A stretch of 64,000 bases of DNA from Gonocerus acuteangulatus (GCA_946811695.1 OX328127.1:48087783-48151782); one strand, 5' to 3'; counted from the stretch's first letter, positions 11,290 through 23,229 are shown. Notes: generated by a model from the letters alone, not told the origin. Translations and numbers: made by a program.

Positions 11290-12425
11290 TCGTCTTACTC
11301 ATCAAAAAAGTTACCTCTACCATTAAACTGTTAAAATTGTGAAACTGTGACCTATGAACAATAAAAGGAATTACTGACCTATAAGTGGAGAGAGATAAAG
11401 CATAAAGCTGGAAGGTAGAGAACAGAAGGCGGGGTCAGACAGTGACCTATGATATATGCTAGTCAGCAGTTGGGCGGGACCGCAGCTAACTGCCTCTCTG
11501 ATAAATGGCCTTCCGACAAGAGGATATATTAAAATCGGCAGGTGCCATATCTTCTGTATTTATACTATTTTATATACTTAACATGAACCTTTTTCTCTTT
11601 GGTATAATTTCTCTTGTGGCCCATTCAATTTGTTGTGTCAAACATCACGAACGAAGAAAATTTGCATTATTTTGGGAAACCCAATCTTGCTCTGTCTTTA
11701 ATAGTTGTTATATATTTGTTATAATTGTCTAATTATTATTAGCGCTTTTCGCTCCCTTTTAGTAATAGTGACCCTTATTGGCATTTATTACTATCACCTA
11801 GCAATAATTGCCTTGAATGAAGAAATGATTTAGTTTTCGAATGCTAAGTTTTATTAAATAATTTCAATTTATTTTTATCAAATTTTATTCTATTTAATTT
11901 AGCATCTCAATACGCAATCGATATGTGACCAGTTACCCGCCAGTTTATGGATACTTATACTAGGGGTGGGATTATTGCTAGTGGAACTATTGCTTGAATT
12001 CAATAGTTACAAATTAAATATCTGAATATTTATCTCAAAGAATTTGTAGCATTTAGCTTTTTATATTATATTATATGAATATTCATCTCGGGAGACTTAT
12101 TGAAAAGTTGACAATACATTCTTTGTTCACAACTAACATAGCGTACGTTACATACGAATTTTACCCATTATGTTACCTTCAATTTTTAAAAACATAACCG
12201 GTGAACGTGGGGCCTTCTTCCTAAATAAACTTGAGATTTTCTTTGGTTTTAATTTTATTTCTAAAAATATCGGAGTAGAATAAATAGAAAGCGACATGAT
12301 CTGGATAATGAGTTGTATTGAGTCTTTCATGCATACATGTAGAGGATATTCTAAATTAGTATGGTTGTATGTTTTTGGCACGTTCAGGACACGTTAATGG
12401 GGTTCAAAACAATGATTACTGTTTA
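11290..12425. other. No gene recognised
   Basis: AT-rich, with short frames only. Nothing matches the repeat families found elsewhere in the window. Confidence 0.4.
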
Positions 12426-12436
12426 AAAAGAACAAA

Positions 12437-12480
12437 ACGTCCGACTCGCAGGAATTCGCACGTTTTTTAAACTTTCTTAT
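12437..12480 (-). mobile_element. Family-1 Helentron-like 3' terminus
   Basis: CGTCCGACTCGCAGGAATTC is the reverse complement of the family-1 3' terminus and is followed by a decayed inner block. The neighbouring body to the right is too diverged to delimit. Confidence 0.5.
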
Positions 12481-12689
12481 CCCTGCTGACATTCGGAATG
12501 TTTCTAAAAAGTGATCAAGTAACCTCTATCATTCAAGATACTGCCAAGTAGGCCAAATGAGTGCGTCTTACGTCATCACGGGAGATGGCTTACTATACGA
12601 TTAATTTGTTCTATAGATGGCAAATATGGTTGTAAAATGCTGCTTTCATATCCATTTTTGTTAAAGATTGTCGTTCTAGCTGGTGCCCA

Positions 12690-13015
12690 GAGAAATGTGA
12701 GTGCTCGAACTGGTTGGAATGCGTACTGTTTGAATTCGCTGACACATCCAGAGTAAGGGCTAAATCTGAATTTGTCTATTTGCCTCGTATTGGTTTATTG
12801 TTAATCCTAGCTTCAAACAGCTGGGAATACCTCCGTAACTGCATTGACACAGCTCCCTATTGTGTCAACATCATCAACATAGCCCAAAATTTGCACTGTT
12901 CTATTGTATTAGGGTTGTACTATTAACTGAATTCCTGATTCTCTGACAGCTTTCTCAAAGGCTGACTTAAACAGCAGGTAGTCAAATGCGTATTCCTGTC
13001 ATGATCGTCTCTTTC
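12690..13015 (-). pseudogene. LINE reverse transcriptase fragment
   Basis: The minus-strand frame QEYAFDYLLFKSAFEKAVRE resembles the '...CLLFNIALEKVVR' block of LINE reverse transcriptases. After a stop comes NRTVQILGYVDDVDTIG, carrying the catalytic YxDD box (YVDD; 12864-12884), then VNAVTEVFPAV. Stops and frame changes follow. The flanks to both sides are unrecognisable, so the copy is a short dead fragment. Confidence 0.7.
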
Positions 13016-13019
13016 AAAC

Positions 13020-14045
13020 GTTCCATCTGGTTCCTTTTTACCCTTTATTGGCATAATAATATTTCGTTTGATGTTTTCAAAAAGTTATGAAAATATATTT
13101 ATTTGTTTTTAGATATTTTGTACCACATACTTTCCAACAAGTTCTTCGATTTTCCCTAATCGTATGCCTTTCCGATATCCATTTAGCTATATCAAGTAGT
13201 TGTAGACCCATAATCATCACAATACGCCTTCTAATCACCGACTAAATACAACAAGCTTCTTCGCTGTTTTGCGTAAGCCAAATGGCGAAAGCGCTATCGG
13301 ATCGAATTTACAAAAGAAGTTACTTCTGACGGACGTTGAGAAATTTTAGTATAATTTATTTAGATTGAATTTTTAGAAACAAAAATAACCAGCTATCATA
13401 GGTTAATCATAGAGATATTTTTCCTGAAATATGAATAATATTTACTAATCTGCCGTTCATTCATTTTGATACTTAGGTTTTCAAAGAAATAATCATAATA
13501 TTGGCAAATAAACTGAGCTCAGAGACCTTCAGAAAATCACAGCTTTTCGAAAGAGGGTCCATTCCGCGCCCAAAAAGCGAAGAACATCTTATGCAAAACA
13601 CGCTTTCTCCTTCCACTTTGTCGAAATTCTAAAGAGAAAATCGTGGAACTGTAAACATGTCATAATTCCTACTGAGGACTGTATAAAATTTCTTTTATAA
13701 CACCTATTAGGTTTTAATTTGATCTCCTTACAATTTACCCATGTGATAAATAAACTCTTTTGAATGTTCTAAAAATTCCAAGAATAAACTTTATTGCTAC
13801 GCTGGCGACGGAGGATGTAGTTTCCGATGTATTTCACTTACTGGCTTTTCCGGGAATTTATTTTCTAAATTATACCGCTTGTGTGAGGCAGTGTTTAAAG
13901 AAGTTGAAATTTTAAAATATTCAACTCCAAACAGATTCTATGACTTTAGAACTTGACTGTAGAAACAGAATTCTTATATCAGGGAATATGTGCTCTTGAG
14001 CCTGAACATAGCAGGAAAATGTACAAAAATGAATAAATCAAGGAT
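13020..14045. other. No gene recognised
   Basis: AT-rich with no recognised coding or repeat family. 13250-13300 and 13540-13590 are slightly CpG richer. Confidence 0.4.
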
Positions 14046-14048
14046 TTT

Positions 14049-14123
14049 GGGGGTCTCCCGTGGTCTAGTGGTTAGCGCCTTAGATTCATAAGCGGGAGAT
14101 GGTGGGTTCGATCCCCACCGGCG
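14049..14123 (+). mobile_element. SINE-1 head, split from its tail
   Basis: A well-preserved tRNA-like head: A-box TGGTCTAGTGGTTAGC and B-box GGGTTCGATCCCC. It stops inside the SINE exactly where the Transib-like end begins; the rest of the SINE continues at 15551. The tRNA-like part is not a real tRNA gene because the anticodon arm does not pair and other copies carry a body and poly(A). Confidence 0.85.
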
Positions 14124-14517
14124 CACACTAGGCAAAACGACTACTTTACGGCGACAAAAGTCGAAAATGTGATGTCGTAGAAAGTCAATTTACGTGTCAA
14201 AACTTGCTCAAGTCTTCTATTCATTGAAAACAGAACAATTTTTTTTAGCTATTTTAACCCAAACCTGTTTAAAACAATAAGGAAGACAATCATTGCTAGT
14301 CACTTGCTCTTCCTTGGCTATTGTTCCTTGTTCCAACTATGGTCCTTTTAAGTTGTGTTTTAAAAATTGTGTGCAAATTTTATAAATTCTTTTCACAATG
14401 GATTTACTACCTAGTGGTATGTTCTTTATAAATACATAATATATATCTAATAACAGAAAGGCATATCAAAGAAAAAATATTAATGAAATTATTACTAGAT
14501 TGTTCATATTTTGTTGA

Positions 14518-14549
14518 TTACTCAACAAAAAAAAAACTTTGTTGAGTAA
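14518..14549. other. 12-bp hairpin inside the Transib-like element
   Basis: TTACTCAACAAA and TTTGTTGAGTAA are perfect inverted arms around a short A-rich loop. Probably incidental structure in the element interior. Confidence 0.6.
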
Positions 14550-14720
14550 GGTTTAAAAAAAAAGTTCCACAAAGTTCCACTTCCAAATATTTCTTTTCGA
14601 TAAGCCTTAAGTTTCTACTTTACTGTCTTGAGACTTTCAGCTCCCCCTTCTTCCCCCTTTTAATGCAAATTTAAATTTAGTTTAGGCAATCAGATAGAAG
14701 CTGAAGAATCCACGGCGAAA

Positions 14721-14880
14721 GACAGTGGGCGAAAATCACCTTTTAGGTGGACAAAATTCAAAAAAATATTTTACAAATCACTTACTAAATACTGTCTAGT
14801 ATTAGTAGGATTAAGGTAAAATATAAATATTTACTTTCTTGGATCATCAACAGGTGACGGAAGGGAATATTAATCGGACT
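14721..14880 (+). mobile_element. Second Transib-like terminus, internal
   Basis: GACAGTG, 23 nt, ACAAAATTC (14751-14759), followed by ~110 bp that closely match 59.99-60.11 kb (shared ACTGTCTAGTATTAGT, AATATTTACTTT, TTGGATC). The 23-nt spacer shares CCTTTTAGG with the other ends. It may be the left end of another copy nested in the first, or subterminal sequence of the host element. Confidence 0.5.
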
Positions 14881-14954
14881 CTAAGAAAGGGAACATTTTT
14901 CCCAGTGTTTATTGCAGTTTTGTTCTTGTAATTACTTTTCCGTTTTTTGAACAG

Positions 14955-15134
14955 AAACTATACGTGTTTAAATTTAAATTTCATGTTACCGATGTATATG
15001 TAATTAGCCTATTGAAGTGTAGTTTACCACATGATCCACTTCAAGAACTGTCATTAGAAAATGAGGCAAACGATGCTGACTTGTCAAAAGAAAATGCTGA
15101 AGGATGTAGCAGTATTGAATCAGACGACGATTGA
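14955..15134 (+). pseudogene. Short acidic C-terminal frame, possibly transposase tail
   Basis: A plus-strand frame of ~58 codons ends in TGA at 15132-15134 with a Glu/Asp/Ser-rich tail (SLENEANDADLSKE then SSIESDDD). No start codon; a stop interrupts the same frame upstream. It lies inside the Transib-like element, so the end of a lost transposase is one reading, but no RAG1/Transib core motif is visible. Confidence 0.3.
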
Positions 15135-15550
15135 TGGATAATTCGTTTTTAGTGCATAATATAATTGTATATATTTGTTATTATTAAAAAAAAAAAAAAA
15201 ACAAGTCAGTACAATTACTTTTTTCTTCAAGTTGTTAGTCTATTTTTGTTATTTATTTTCGAATTATAGCCTATGTATTATTTTTTATGAATATATGTAT
15301 TATGTTTATGTAAATAATAGATGCAAAAAGGTACTACTTAAATGTTCCATAGATTTACAAAATGTTTTCCCAATTTTTATCTATTATGTCAAAACATTTG
15401 TGTGTCTACAACATTTTTTTGTTGGATATACTAAAAACTAAAGGTCGACGATTTTTTAAAATATTTTTTCCTAACTCAGTGACCTCAAAAATATTGAAAA
15501 CCACAAAGAAATAATTTTGTCGCCCTAAAAGTGGATTTTTGCTCAGTGTG

Positions 15551-15632
15551 CGGCGGTAGAAATTTTCTCATCCCACGACTCGTTGGAAAAATTCCTAGCC
15601 TGGATGCCGGCGCTAATGGTCTAGGTGTCGAA
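15551..15632 (+). mobile_element. SINE-1 body and tail, downstream half
   Basis: Continues the SINE begun at 14049: AGAAATTTTCTCATCCC, AAAAATTCCTAGCCTGGATG, then the tail CCGGCGCTAATGGTCTAGGTG. The order matches the uninterrupted SINE at 40.0-40.2 kb read on its minus strand. The poly(A) is decayed. Confidence 0.82.
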
Positions 15633-15639
15633 TATGTAT

Positions 15640-17170
15640 AACATTTATTTTGATTTTTTTGGGGGTTCGCTACAGATTACTATCGTTCTTTCCTAAGAAG
15701 GCTATAGCCTGAATCATAGACTCATTCAGCTTATTAAATACTTATAGAAAAGTTCTCTTAGTTCTTTTTGAGATATAGTAGAAACCATTCGCCTGCTCAT
15801 ATGAAAAAGTCTCTCTCTATGTCAAAAAAATATAGCATATAAATACTTATGGTTATATAAAATATGTGGGTAATTTCTATATAATTTTGCTGTCTGGGAG
15901 AGCTGTGTCAGTAAAATTATAAACCTTAAAGGTACGTATCGACCACCTACCTTAACAATATATATGATCATGAGGCTGTTCGTGGAAATGCCTTCCATGA
16001 CGAACAAAGCCGAGCATTGTCCAATTTTTTGATGCCCAAATATTACAGCGGCGAATGTCTCTGGTATCAAAAATTAATAAGGTTGAGTTTTGTTGGCGTT
16101 TTTAATGCTTACTCCAAATTTGATATCGGCACATTCATTTCGCATTGTGTTTATAAAGAAATTACAAATTTGATATTTTTATATTTGTCTCGTTCCTTCA
16201 TACGTGTTCAATTGTCTAGCCTCGTCAACTTAAAAAATATCAAATAATTAAATATAAAGAAATTAATATTGTGTTGAAGAACCAAATCAAACATCTGTTT
16301 CTTTTCAACTACAAGTAACAGCTAGGTTCGGATTCGGGTAGATCAAAAAAACATAAAAAAGCAATTGAACTTTAATATAAAATAAATAGAATTAACGAAA
16401 AAATAATAGTAAATTTTTCCGTGCTTTAAATATATGCCAATGCTATTTCCTCAATATGGCCTAATTGAAAAAATATCTGAGATATCTGAAACTAGCACCT
16501 CTCTTGAAACCCTTGAATAAAAAAAAAATATATTACAAAAAACATATTGCTTTAATTCTTTCCGTCATACCTATTAATATTATTTTGAAAACTACATATG
16601 TGTTTTCTTGACATTATCATTGCCATGAATTCTTTTAACTCCCATAATTAGAGGCAAGAGTCAATAATAAGAAGGCTGAAAATAGGAAAATCATTATTTG
16701 ATGAACTATATAGTTAAATATAAAGTGATAATATTTTGCAACCTTGGCACATAACCCGACATCTACATATATAGTTAAACCAAAAAAATATTCAGCTCTA
16801 TATAAATTATATATATAAATCCTTATATTGTTCATTAGAATACAGGGTTTAATCTAAAATTAAATATTTGTTAAATATTTGTTTAAATTCCATTGAGACG
16901 GTTTAAATACAGTTTACCGAACGTGGAAAGGGCCGATAACTTTTATTTTAGCGATACAAACCTACGCAGTTGTTAGGATTAAACACTTACGGCCACAGGG
17001 CCTCCAAAACTTATAAAAATATAAAATTAATTAATTACACTGCTCTGCACGAAAATCCTCCTTCAAACCAAAACATGCTTTCTTACTGTTTTCAAATGTG
17101 CTGAACACGAATTTGAAGTCAGATTCTGTCTATCACGCACAGTTTCTTGAGAAGTTCTAGTTTTTTATCC
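15640..17170. other. No gene recognised
   Basis: AT-rich. Near 16325-16355 a GGATTCGGGTAGATCAAAAAAAC stretch resembles the outer tip of the Penelope-like arms, but it is too short to call. Other frames are chance. Confidence 0.35.
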
Positions 17171-17214
17171 AAAAATGTGAGTTTTTTGTAAATTTGACGA
17201 ATTTTTTTGGGCAT

Positions 17215-17745
17215 CAAAACATAGTGAAAAAAATTCAAAAGCCCGATGATTTTGAGCGCAATGAAGTATATTTGAACGAAAAAAATTTTTATGGGAATAT
17301 TACAAGTGGTTGAAGAAATATGGCTAAAAGTGTTTTTTCAGTTTTAGAGAAGATCGACATCTACTCAAGGACCTCACTTTTGAAGCAAAGTTAAATACTA
17401 CTGAGAAAAAGCCTTGGATTGCTTTTCGAGGGGTATGTGCTAAGTTTTTGGGAAACGAAAAATCTAGAGACTACCGAAAAATAGTCCAAGAACTGCTTAC
17501 TTCATATAAAACATTGGGATGCAATATGTCCTTAAAAAATACATTTCCTGCATAGTCACCTAGACTTTTTCGCCCCAAATTTGGGTGCAGTTTCGGACGA
17601 ACATGGAGAACGATTCCACCAAGACATATCCAGAATGGAAAAAAGATATACTGGCAAATGAAATGAGAAGATGCTGGCGGATTACTGCTGGACACTACAG
17701 CAAGACAGAGGAGGAAGAGTACAAAAGAAAAAAAAATACTCATTG
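17215..17745 (+). pseudogene. Remnant of a repeated arthropod-type protein of unknown function
   Basis: Plus-strand frames give LKDLTFEAKLNTTEKKPW, then AFRGVCAKFLGNEKS, then IVQELLTSYKTLGCNMSLK. A one-base shift near 17545 leads to FLHSHLDFFAPNLG, AVSDEHGERFHQDISRMEKR, a stop, and MLADYCWTLQQD. From memory this block is a multi-copy 'uncharacterised protein' in arthropod genomes, usually annotated near transposons; the function is unknown. The frameshift and stop show it is dead. It is the strongest hint to the phylum, but the family link cannot be confirmed here. Confidence 0.55.
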
Positions 17746-18188
17746 ACGATGTGTGTATATTTTTTGAGTTGTGTCATATCTAGTATTATACCTGATAGCA
17801 TGCAGGATTCAATTAATTATATTTTACCGTTGAAAAAGAAAAAAAAAAATCTGTTATAATAAAGACAATAATTTTCAAATACAATTTTTCATTTTTTCGA
17901 AGTTTCTCCTCTTTTCTCTCAAAATCAGAGGGTGATAGAATTTTTCTGAGTTCAGATTCGGACTCAGCACACCTGAAAACATGAGAAACAGGCAATATTG
18001 TTCAAGGGAGGGGAGAAAAGTTTTTTTTTTTTGCAGAACAGTGTTATCAAATAAATTGTATTAATGCCATTAAAATAAATTTAATAATTAATTATTTGTT
18101 TACAATTAAGTTTTAATAATTAAAAATTAAATGTAAAGTTAATAGTTCGATCAAGTTTAAACTAACATTTTTTCATTGCTACTTTTAA

Positions 18189-18395
18189 TTTTTTTTTCGG
18201 GGCATTGAAATCTAGGCCTATCTATAGGTTACCACCCTTCCTTATCATCCATGGTGAAGTAGGGACTTTTTTCAATAGGGCCTGAAATAAAAAAAATTCA
18301 ACCCCCCTGCAGGCAGTACTCCTGCCCGTATGTACCTTCTAAGAATCCTAGGCGTCAGCCATTCGAACACACAAATATCTTACATGAATAACAGT
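18189..18395 (-). mobile_element. SINE-2 copy, degenerate
   Basis: Its minus strand ends in the SINE tail region (GGCCTAGATTTCAATGCCCC). It also has AACCTATAGATAGGCC and GGATGATAAGGAAGGGTGG blocks shared with the SINE at 54.93-55.13 kb. A tRNA-like head lies near 18300-18365 (GCAGGAGTACTGCCTGCAGG in place of a clean B-box). Poly(T) precedes it. Boundaries are approximate. Confidence 0.5.
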
Positions 18396-18399
18396 AGAA

Positions 18400-19960
18400 A
18401 AATACTTAGTCCTTATTCTAATTGTAATTAGGTATGAAAAATTGTTAGTTTAAACTCGATTAAATGAATTCCATAGAACGTCGGGTCCTGAGCTTGCGTA
18501 TACTTATGCAGCTCCTACGTGCAATGTTTTCTGAATAATTATAAAGTCTATAGTATTCTATCTTGAACGACTAAATACTAATCATGCACGAACGTTCCGA
18601 TTATGATGAATTGCATTATTCGTGACGCAGAGAAGTGCAGCTGCAGTTACAGAGAATAGTAGCAGATTGATTGGAGTGTTATGTCAGGCCAGCCGGCGTC
18701 TACCGCACGTCAGCCCTGCTCTCGTCAGAGCACGTGCAGTCCGCAACGCGCAATCTGTGCGAACAACGCACAACCTATAGCAACGGCAGACATTTTGTAC
18801 ATTGTTAACACAAATCTTAATTCTATTGCATCAACCTACATCTCTACTAGATGGAATATTCCGCCAGTGATTAATCCTGAAGCCCTGTTTCGGGATGCCA
18901 CTTGACTATACTGGAAGACTATAATAATAATATTGTGAGTTTGGTTTACTTATTGAGAATTGTTTCCCTATATTGATGTTTGAGCTTTAAAACTTGGTTA
19001 TTTTTTGGGAAACAAAGTACTATTTATTATAAGGAAATACAGCAAAAGTTGGTTGTATTCATTTTTTTTGTACTAAATTCTGGCCTCCTTCAGTATGTGC
19101 TATAAGAAAAATATTAACTCTTTGTCAGGTCAATAAAAGCCAACTGGGCTTCACCAAATGTCTTTGGTTATCTTATCTTTTTTAAATATTCTTGTCAATG
19201 TACGTTGATCAATTGAATAGCTCTTATCGCAAGTTAACTCCGTGCGATAGTTTAAGATTTGTACTGAGTGTACAGTCTTTCAGAATATGTTTTATGGATA
19301 ATTCTGCTGGCCAATCCTGAGACGCCATAGAAGAACTTCTTCCAGTCTATCGGTTTTTTACAGGATGATGAATCTTGTACATTTTGCATGATTTATCATA
19401 CCTTGTTACCGTTCTTGAGTTATCTGTTATATTATTCAGGTATATGCGCAGTGTTGAAAAAATACTAGAGTCTAGAAGTTTAACCCGGCTGAAGGTAAGA
19501 TTTGTTGCATGGACATTAAAAATTGAGCTATGTCCCTGAATACGTTCTGCATGAATAAAACGTGTGGAAATTTTGAACACACTACAATCCTGGCAGGAAA
19601 TGTACATTTGGGACCCCCAAAAATGAATATTTAGGCAAAAAAATATTTTCGCCATATTTTCGGACTATTTCTAAATACGAAAAAGATATGAAAAACAAGT
19701 AAAATTATCTGTTTATGAAGACAATGTATGTTTGATGCACTGAGTTGCCCATGTAACAGGAGGAAGGCCTTGGTTGTCGATTACCAGTAGACATTTCCGA
19801 TACAATGAGGGCAATTAACCGATCCTGGGGGCTGTCATAGATAGAGGATATGACAGGGTTTACTACCGTTCAACTATAGACACCCACCTCCGATCCAATC
19901 TCTTCAATGGTTAGTCACTTACTGGGGGACTTATCTCATCCGGTCATCTCTCTCGCTCGC
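18400..19960. other. Unassigned; CpG-richer patch at 18.6-18.9 kb
   Basis: 18620-18910 is clearly less AT-rich and holds a 74-codon plus-strand frame (MSGQPASTARQPCSRQ...) with no resemblance to a known family. A 102-codon minus frame at 19347-19655 is also unidentified. Neither has supporting signals, and both may be chance or old element sequence. Confidence 0.3.
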
Positions 19961-19967
19961 TCTTTTT

Positions 19968-20101
19968 AGCGCGGTTCCTCCCTCCCCCATAGGGAGGAAC
20001 CCCGCTTATAAGGTTGATACAATGAAACAATCCGGAAGTGCCGACAAGAAAATTTCGCGTTTCAGAACCCCTAGAGACCGAAAATAACGGTGGTTCAAAT
20101 T

Positions 20102-20184
<83 letters not shown>

Positions 20185-22394
20185 CTGTTCGCTCATTTCT
20201 GGCTTCCCTGATGGTCCGATTTTGATGAAATTTGGTACAAAAATCTGTCGTCCAATTTGAAAGGTCAAGTTCGTTAACCAGCAAAATCCGCCCACTGGAA
20301 ATGGCGTTTGGGGCGAAATTCGCGCAAAAACAATCGTAACGCTTACGTTTTTGAGTTCATAAGCTTGTACGTACTCTTTTTATAGGATTCTTGGGCTAGG
20401 AAAACGAATGGAACCATTTTCAAGGCGATAGCTTTAACCGTTTTTGAGAAAACTAAAAAATAATTTTTGAATGCCGTTTTTGGTTTGGGTACTTAGAGTC
20501 ATGGAATTCAGTTGAAACATTTACTGCATGTTCTACTTTCATTAAAACTAATATGTTGAAATTTTGGTTGCGTTTGGAGTTAAGGAAGGGTTAGAATAAA
20601 ATATTTTATTAACAGACATAAAAAAGTTTTGGTAACTTTGTATACTTTCCTTAATATCTCGAAAAAGGTTGATAATTTGGGAAACGGAAGAATACCATTA
20701 GAAAGCTTACTAAATGCTCTACAAAAAAGATTCTGAAACAATTTTGGATTAGACGATGTCAATCAGAGAAATACGTGCTTAAACTTTGAAGTAATTGATT
20801 TCGTTTATTTGAACGGTTCTTCTTTTTTGTTTTTATTCCTTGTTATTTTGTCATTTCTTATAGTAGGATAATGTATTTGACAATAAAACAGATTAATATA
20901 AATAAGAAAAACAATTCATTGCTAGAAATATATCAGGCTGTACCGTATGAAATGTCAGTTTTGGATTTGCCGATTTCCTTCAAATGACTTGAAACTGTCA
21001 AGGCTCCTACTCCGAGTTCTTTGGCATGTTCCCTAGTGTTAGTAATTGCTTATAGTAGTCAAATGTATTTGTCAATAAAACAGGATACGTATAATTAGAA
21101 ACAATATTCAACTTCACACCGGTTAGATACTATGAGGGAATAGAGAGTCCGTTCACTGCCTGTGGGTCCACAAAAAATGTACCTGCTACGAGTTAATCCT
21201 AAAGAGTTGTAAATATACCCCAGGTATCTGCCGACACAAATACAAAGCCTAGCTTGGTTTTGGTACTTACAATCATGGGATTCAGTTATAACATTTTTTG
21301 CATGTTTGAATTTCATCAAAACTAACATGTTAAACTTTTGGTTACGTTTGGAGTTGAGGAAGGGTTAGAATAAAATATTTTATGAATAGACATGAAAAGT
21401 TTTGAGAACTTCGTTTACTTTCATCAATATCTCGAACGCGGTTGGGAAATTATGATCAGTGGATAGAAACTATTTGAAAGCTTTCTAAATTCTCTACAAA
21501 AAAGATTCTGAAACAATTTTTGATTAGGTGATATCGATCGAAGAAATAAGTGCTTAAAACTTCAAATACGTCTGTTTAGCTCTTATGAACGGTCTTTTGT
21601 CGTTCTTTTTGTAATTATTGTCTCTTTCTCTTAGTTATTTATTGCTATTTATTTTTGTAATTTTTTATGTTACGAAAATGTATTTGTGTGTAAAACAGGA
21701 TAGGTAAAATGAGACCCATTTTCTGTTGCTAAAAATAATGAAAAGTTTTGGGCACTTCGTATACTTTCAATAATATCTCGAAAACGGTTGAAAATTAGGG
21801 AAGCGAAAGGTTACCATTCGAAAGCTTACTAAATGGTCTACAAAAAAAAATTCTGAATAAAGTTTTGAATAAGCGATGTCAATCGGAGAAATAAGTGCCT
21901 AAACTTTGAAGTAATTGATTTCGTTTATTCGAACAGTTCTTTTTGTCTGTTTTTATTCCTTGTTATTTTTTAATTGCTTAAAGTTGGGTAATGTATTTGA
22001 CAATAAAAAAGATTAAGTACGACAAAAATAATACAAAAAGAACGACAAAAACCCGTTCATAAGAACAAAACAGACGTATTTGAAGTTTTAAGCACTTATT
22101 TCTCCGATTGACATAACCTAATCAAAAATAGTTTTAGAATCATTTTTGTAGAGAATTTAGTAAGCCTTCAAATAGTTTCAATCTACTTACCACGATTTCC
22201 CAACCGTGTTCGAGATATTAATGAAAGTATACGAACTTCCCAAAACTTTTCATGTCTGTTCATAAAATATTTTATTCTAACCCTTCCTTAACTCCAAACG
22301 TAACATAACTTTCAACATATTAGTTTTAATGAAAGTAGAACATGCAGATAATGTTTCAACTGAATCCCGTTATTCTAAGTACCCAAACCAAAAA
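19968..22394 (+). mobile_element. Family-1 Helentron-like element, folded-back copy
   Basis: Starts AGCGCGGTTCCTCCC with the GGGAGGAACCCCGCT arm of the 5' hairpin, then ATAAGGTTGATACAATG, and (TA)n at 20104-20180. The body has GTCCGATTTTGATGAAATT, AAGGTCAAGTTCGTTAACC and two or more ATATCTCGAAAACGG modules. Near 22015 the orientation flips: 22020-22390 is the reverse complement of its own interior (matching 38.7-39.1 kb read backwards). It is then cut by the 3' terminus of another copy at ~22395. No protein-coding capacity beyond the YI-repeat artefact. Confidence 0.75.
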
Positions 22395-22850
22395 AAAGTC
22401 CGACTCGCAGGAACTGCATCATCTTAGCGCGGTTCCTGTTCATATCCCTATTGTCATTTGAAAAGCTTAGAATAGAAACAGATAATATTTTCCTCGGCCT
22501 TTGTTCAAAGGGTTTTATGACTGGTCGGGTCCGCCAGACCCTAGAATCCTCTTCTACCGATACTTCATTTCATACGTTTCAATGAATTGGAAAATATCAA
22601 AATTATTCACATATTCTTGTGTTCTTTTACTATAGTTATAATTCTACAAATAAAATCAATTAAAAAATAAAATAAAAAACCAACAGAATAAAGTCAATTG
22701 AAAATATTCAAAAGACGTCATCGAATCTCTTTCTATCTTAATCTTAAATGTACTTAATATGAACCATAAATAATAAAAATCGAATCGCTATATATCCCCT
22801 GTAAAACGCTTGTATGTATATATATATATATATATCCTCCTAGTCTTTAG
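22395..22850 (-). mobile_element. Family-1 Helentron-like 3' end
   Basis: GTCCGACTCGCAGGAACTGC, then the inverted 11-mer AGCGCGGTTCC (22427-22437 area), then TTCATATCCCTATTGTC. This matches the 3' ends at 24.99, 40.3 and 59.7 kb. It sits in an A-rich run of the folded-back copy, as expected for insertion within A/T stretches. Its 5' end was not located; a short (TA)n lies at ~22816. Confidence 0.65.
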
Positions 22851-23229
22851 GATGAAGGATATGGGGTTTGGCGCTCAACTATTAGGTTATTCGCGTCTTC
22901 TTGTATATCGGTTTATGGCTTCTCGATCGTCTTACTAATTTAGTTGTTTAACCTATTTTTACTTATTAGATTACATTTTGAGACGTCTAAGAGTTAGAAG
23001 GGGGTTAAGTGTAGTTTTTTTTGGGCTCTGTGGAGTGATGTGTTTTTTTCCCAATATGTTAAATTATACCATTCTATATAGCTACTATGTACCTCATACT
23101 ATACTATATATACTATACAATATATACTAATTGGTCTTTACAAATTATTATACTCTTGTTTTAAACTAAGGATGAGATTTGAATAAATGTGGCGTTTAGA
23201 TTTTTATTTAGATTATTTATTAATTGAAA

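Larger units (their letters stand above)
14124..15550. mobile_element. Transib-like DNA transposon with RSS-like ends
   Basis: Both ends begin CACACT and fit heptamer-23-nonamer. Left: CACACTA (14124-14130), 23 nt, ACAAAAGTC (14154-14162). Right, on the minus strand: CACACTG (15544-15550), 23 nt, ACAAAATTA (15512-15520). A 5-bp duplication, CGGCG, flanks it at 14119-14123 and 15551-15555, and it divides a SINE. Transib elements have 5-bp duplications and termini like V(D)J recombination signals (CACAGTG...ACAAAAACC), which is the basis for the name. No transposase core was recognised; only a short acidic C-terminal-like frame remains. Confidence 0.65.

Noticed and set aside
14049..14123. tRNA gene
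   Set aside because: The A- and B-boxes are good, but the anticodon arm does not pair, and sister copies (331 and 40035) extend into a body and poly(A) with target duplications. It is a SINE head.
19347..19655. 102-codon minus frame as a gene
   Set aside because: No recognisable domain and no promoter, splice or poly(A) context; one such frame in 64 kb can occur by chance.
20006..20295. Coding frames with long YIYIYI tracts (also at 26.7, 38.4, 39.7, 42.1, 43.0, 47.3 and 62.5 kb)
   Set aside because: They are translations of (TA)n arrays and flanking non-coding element sequence.
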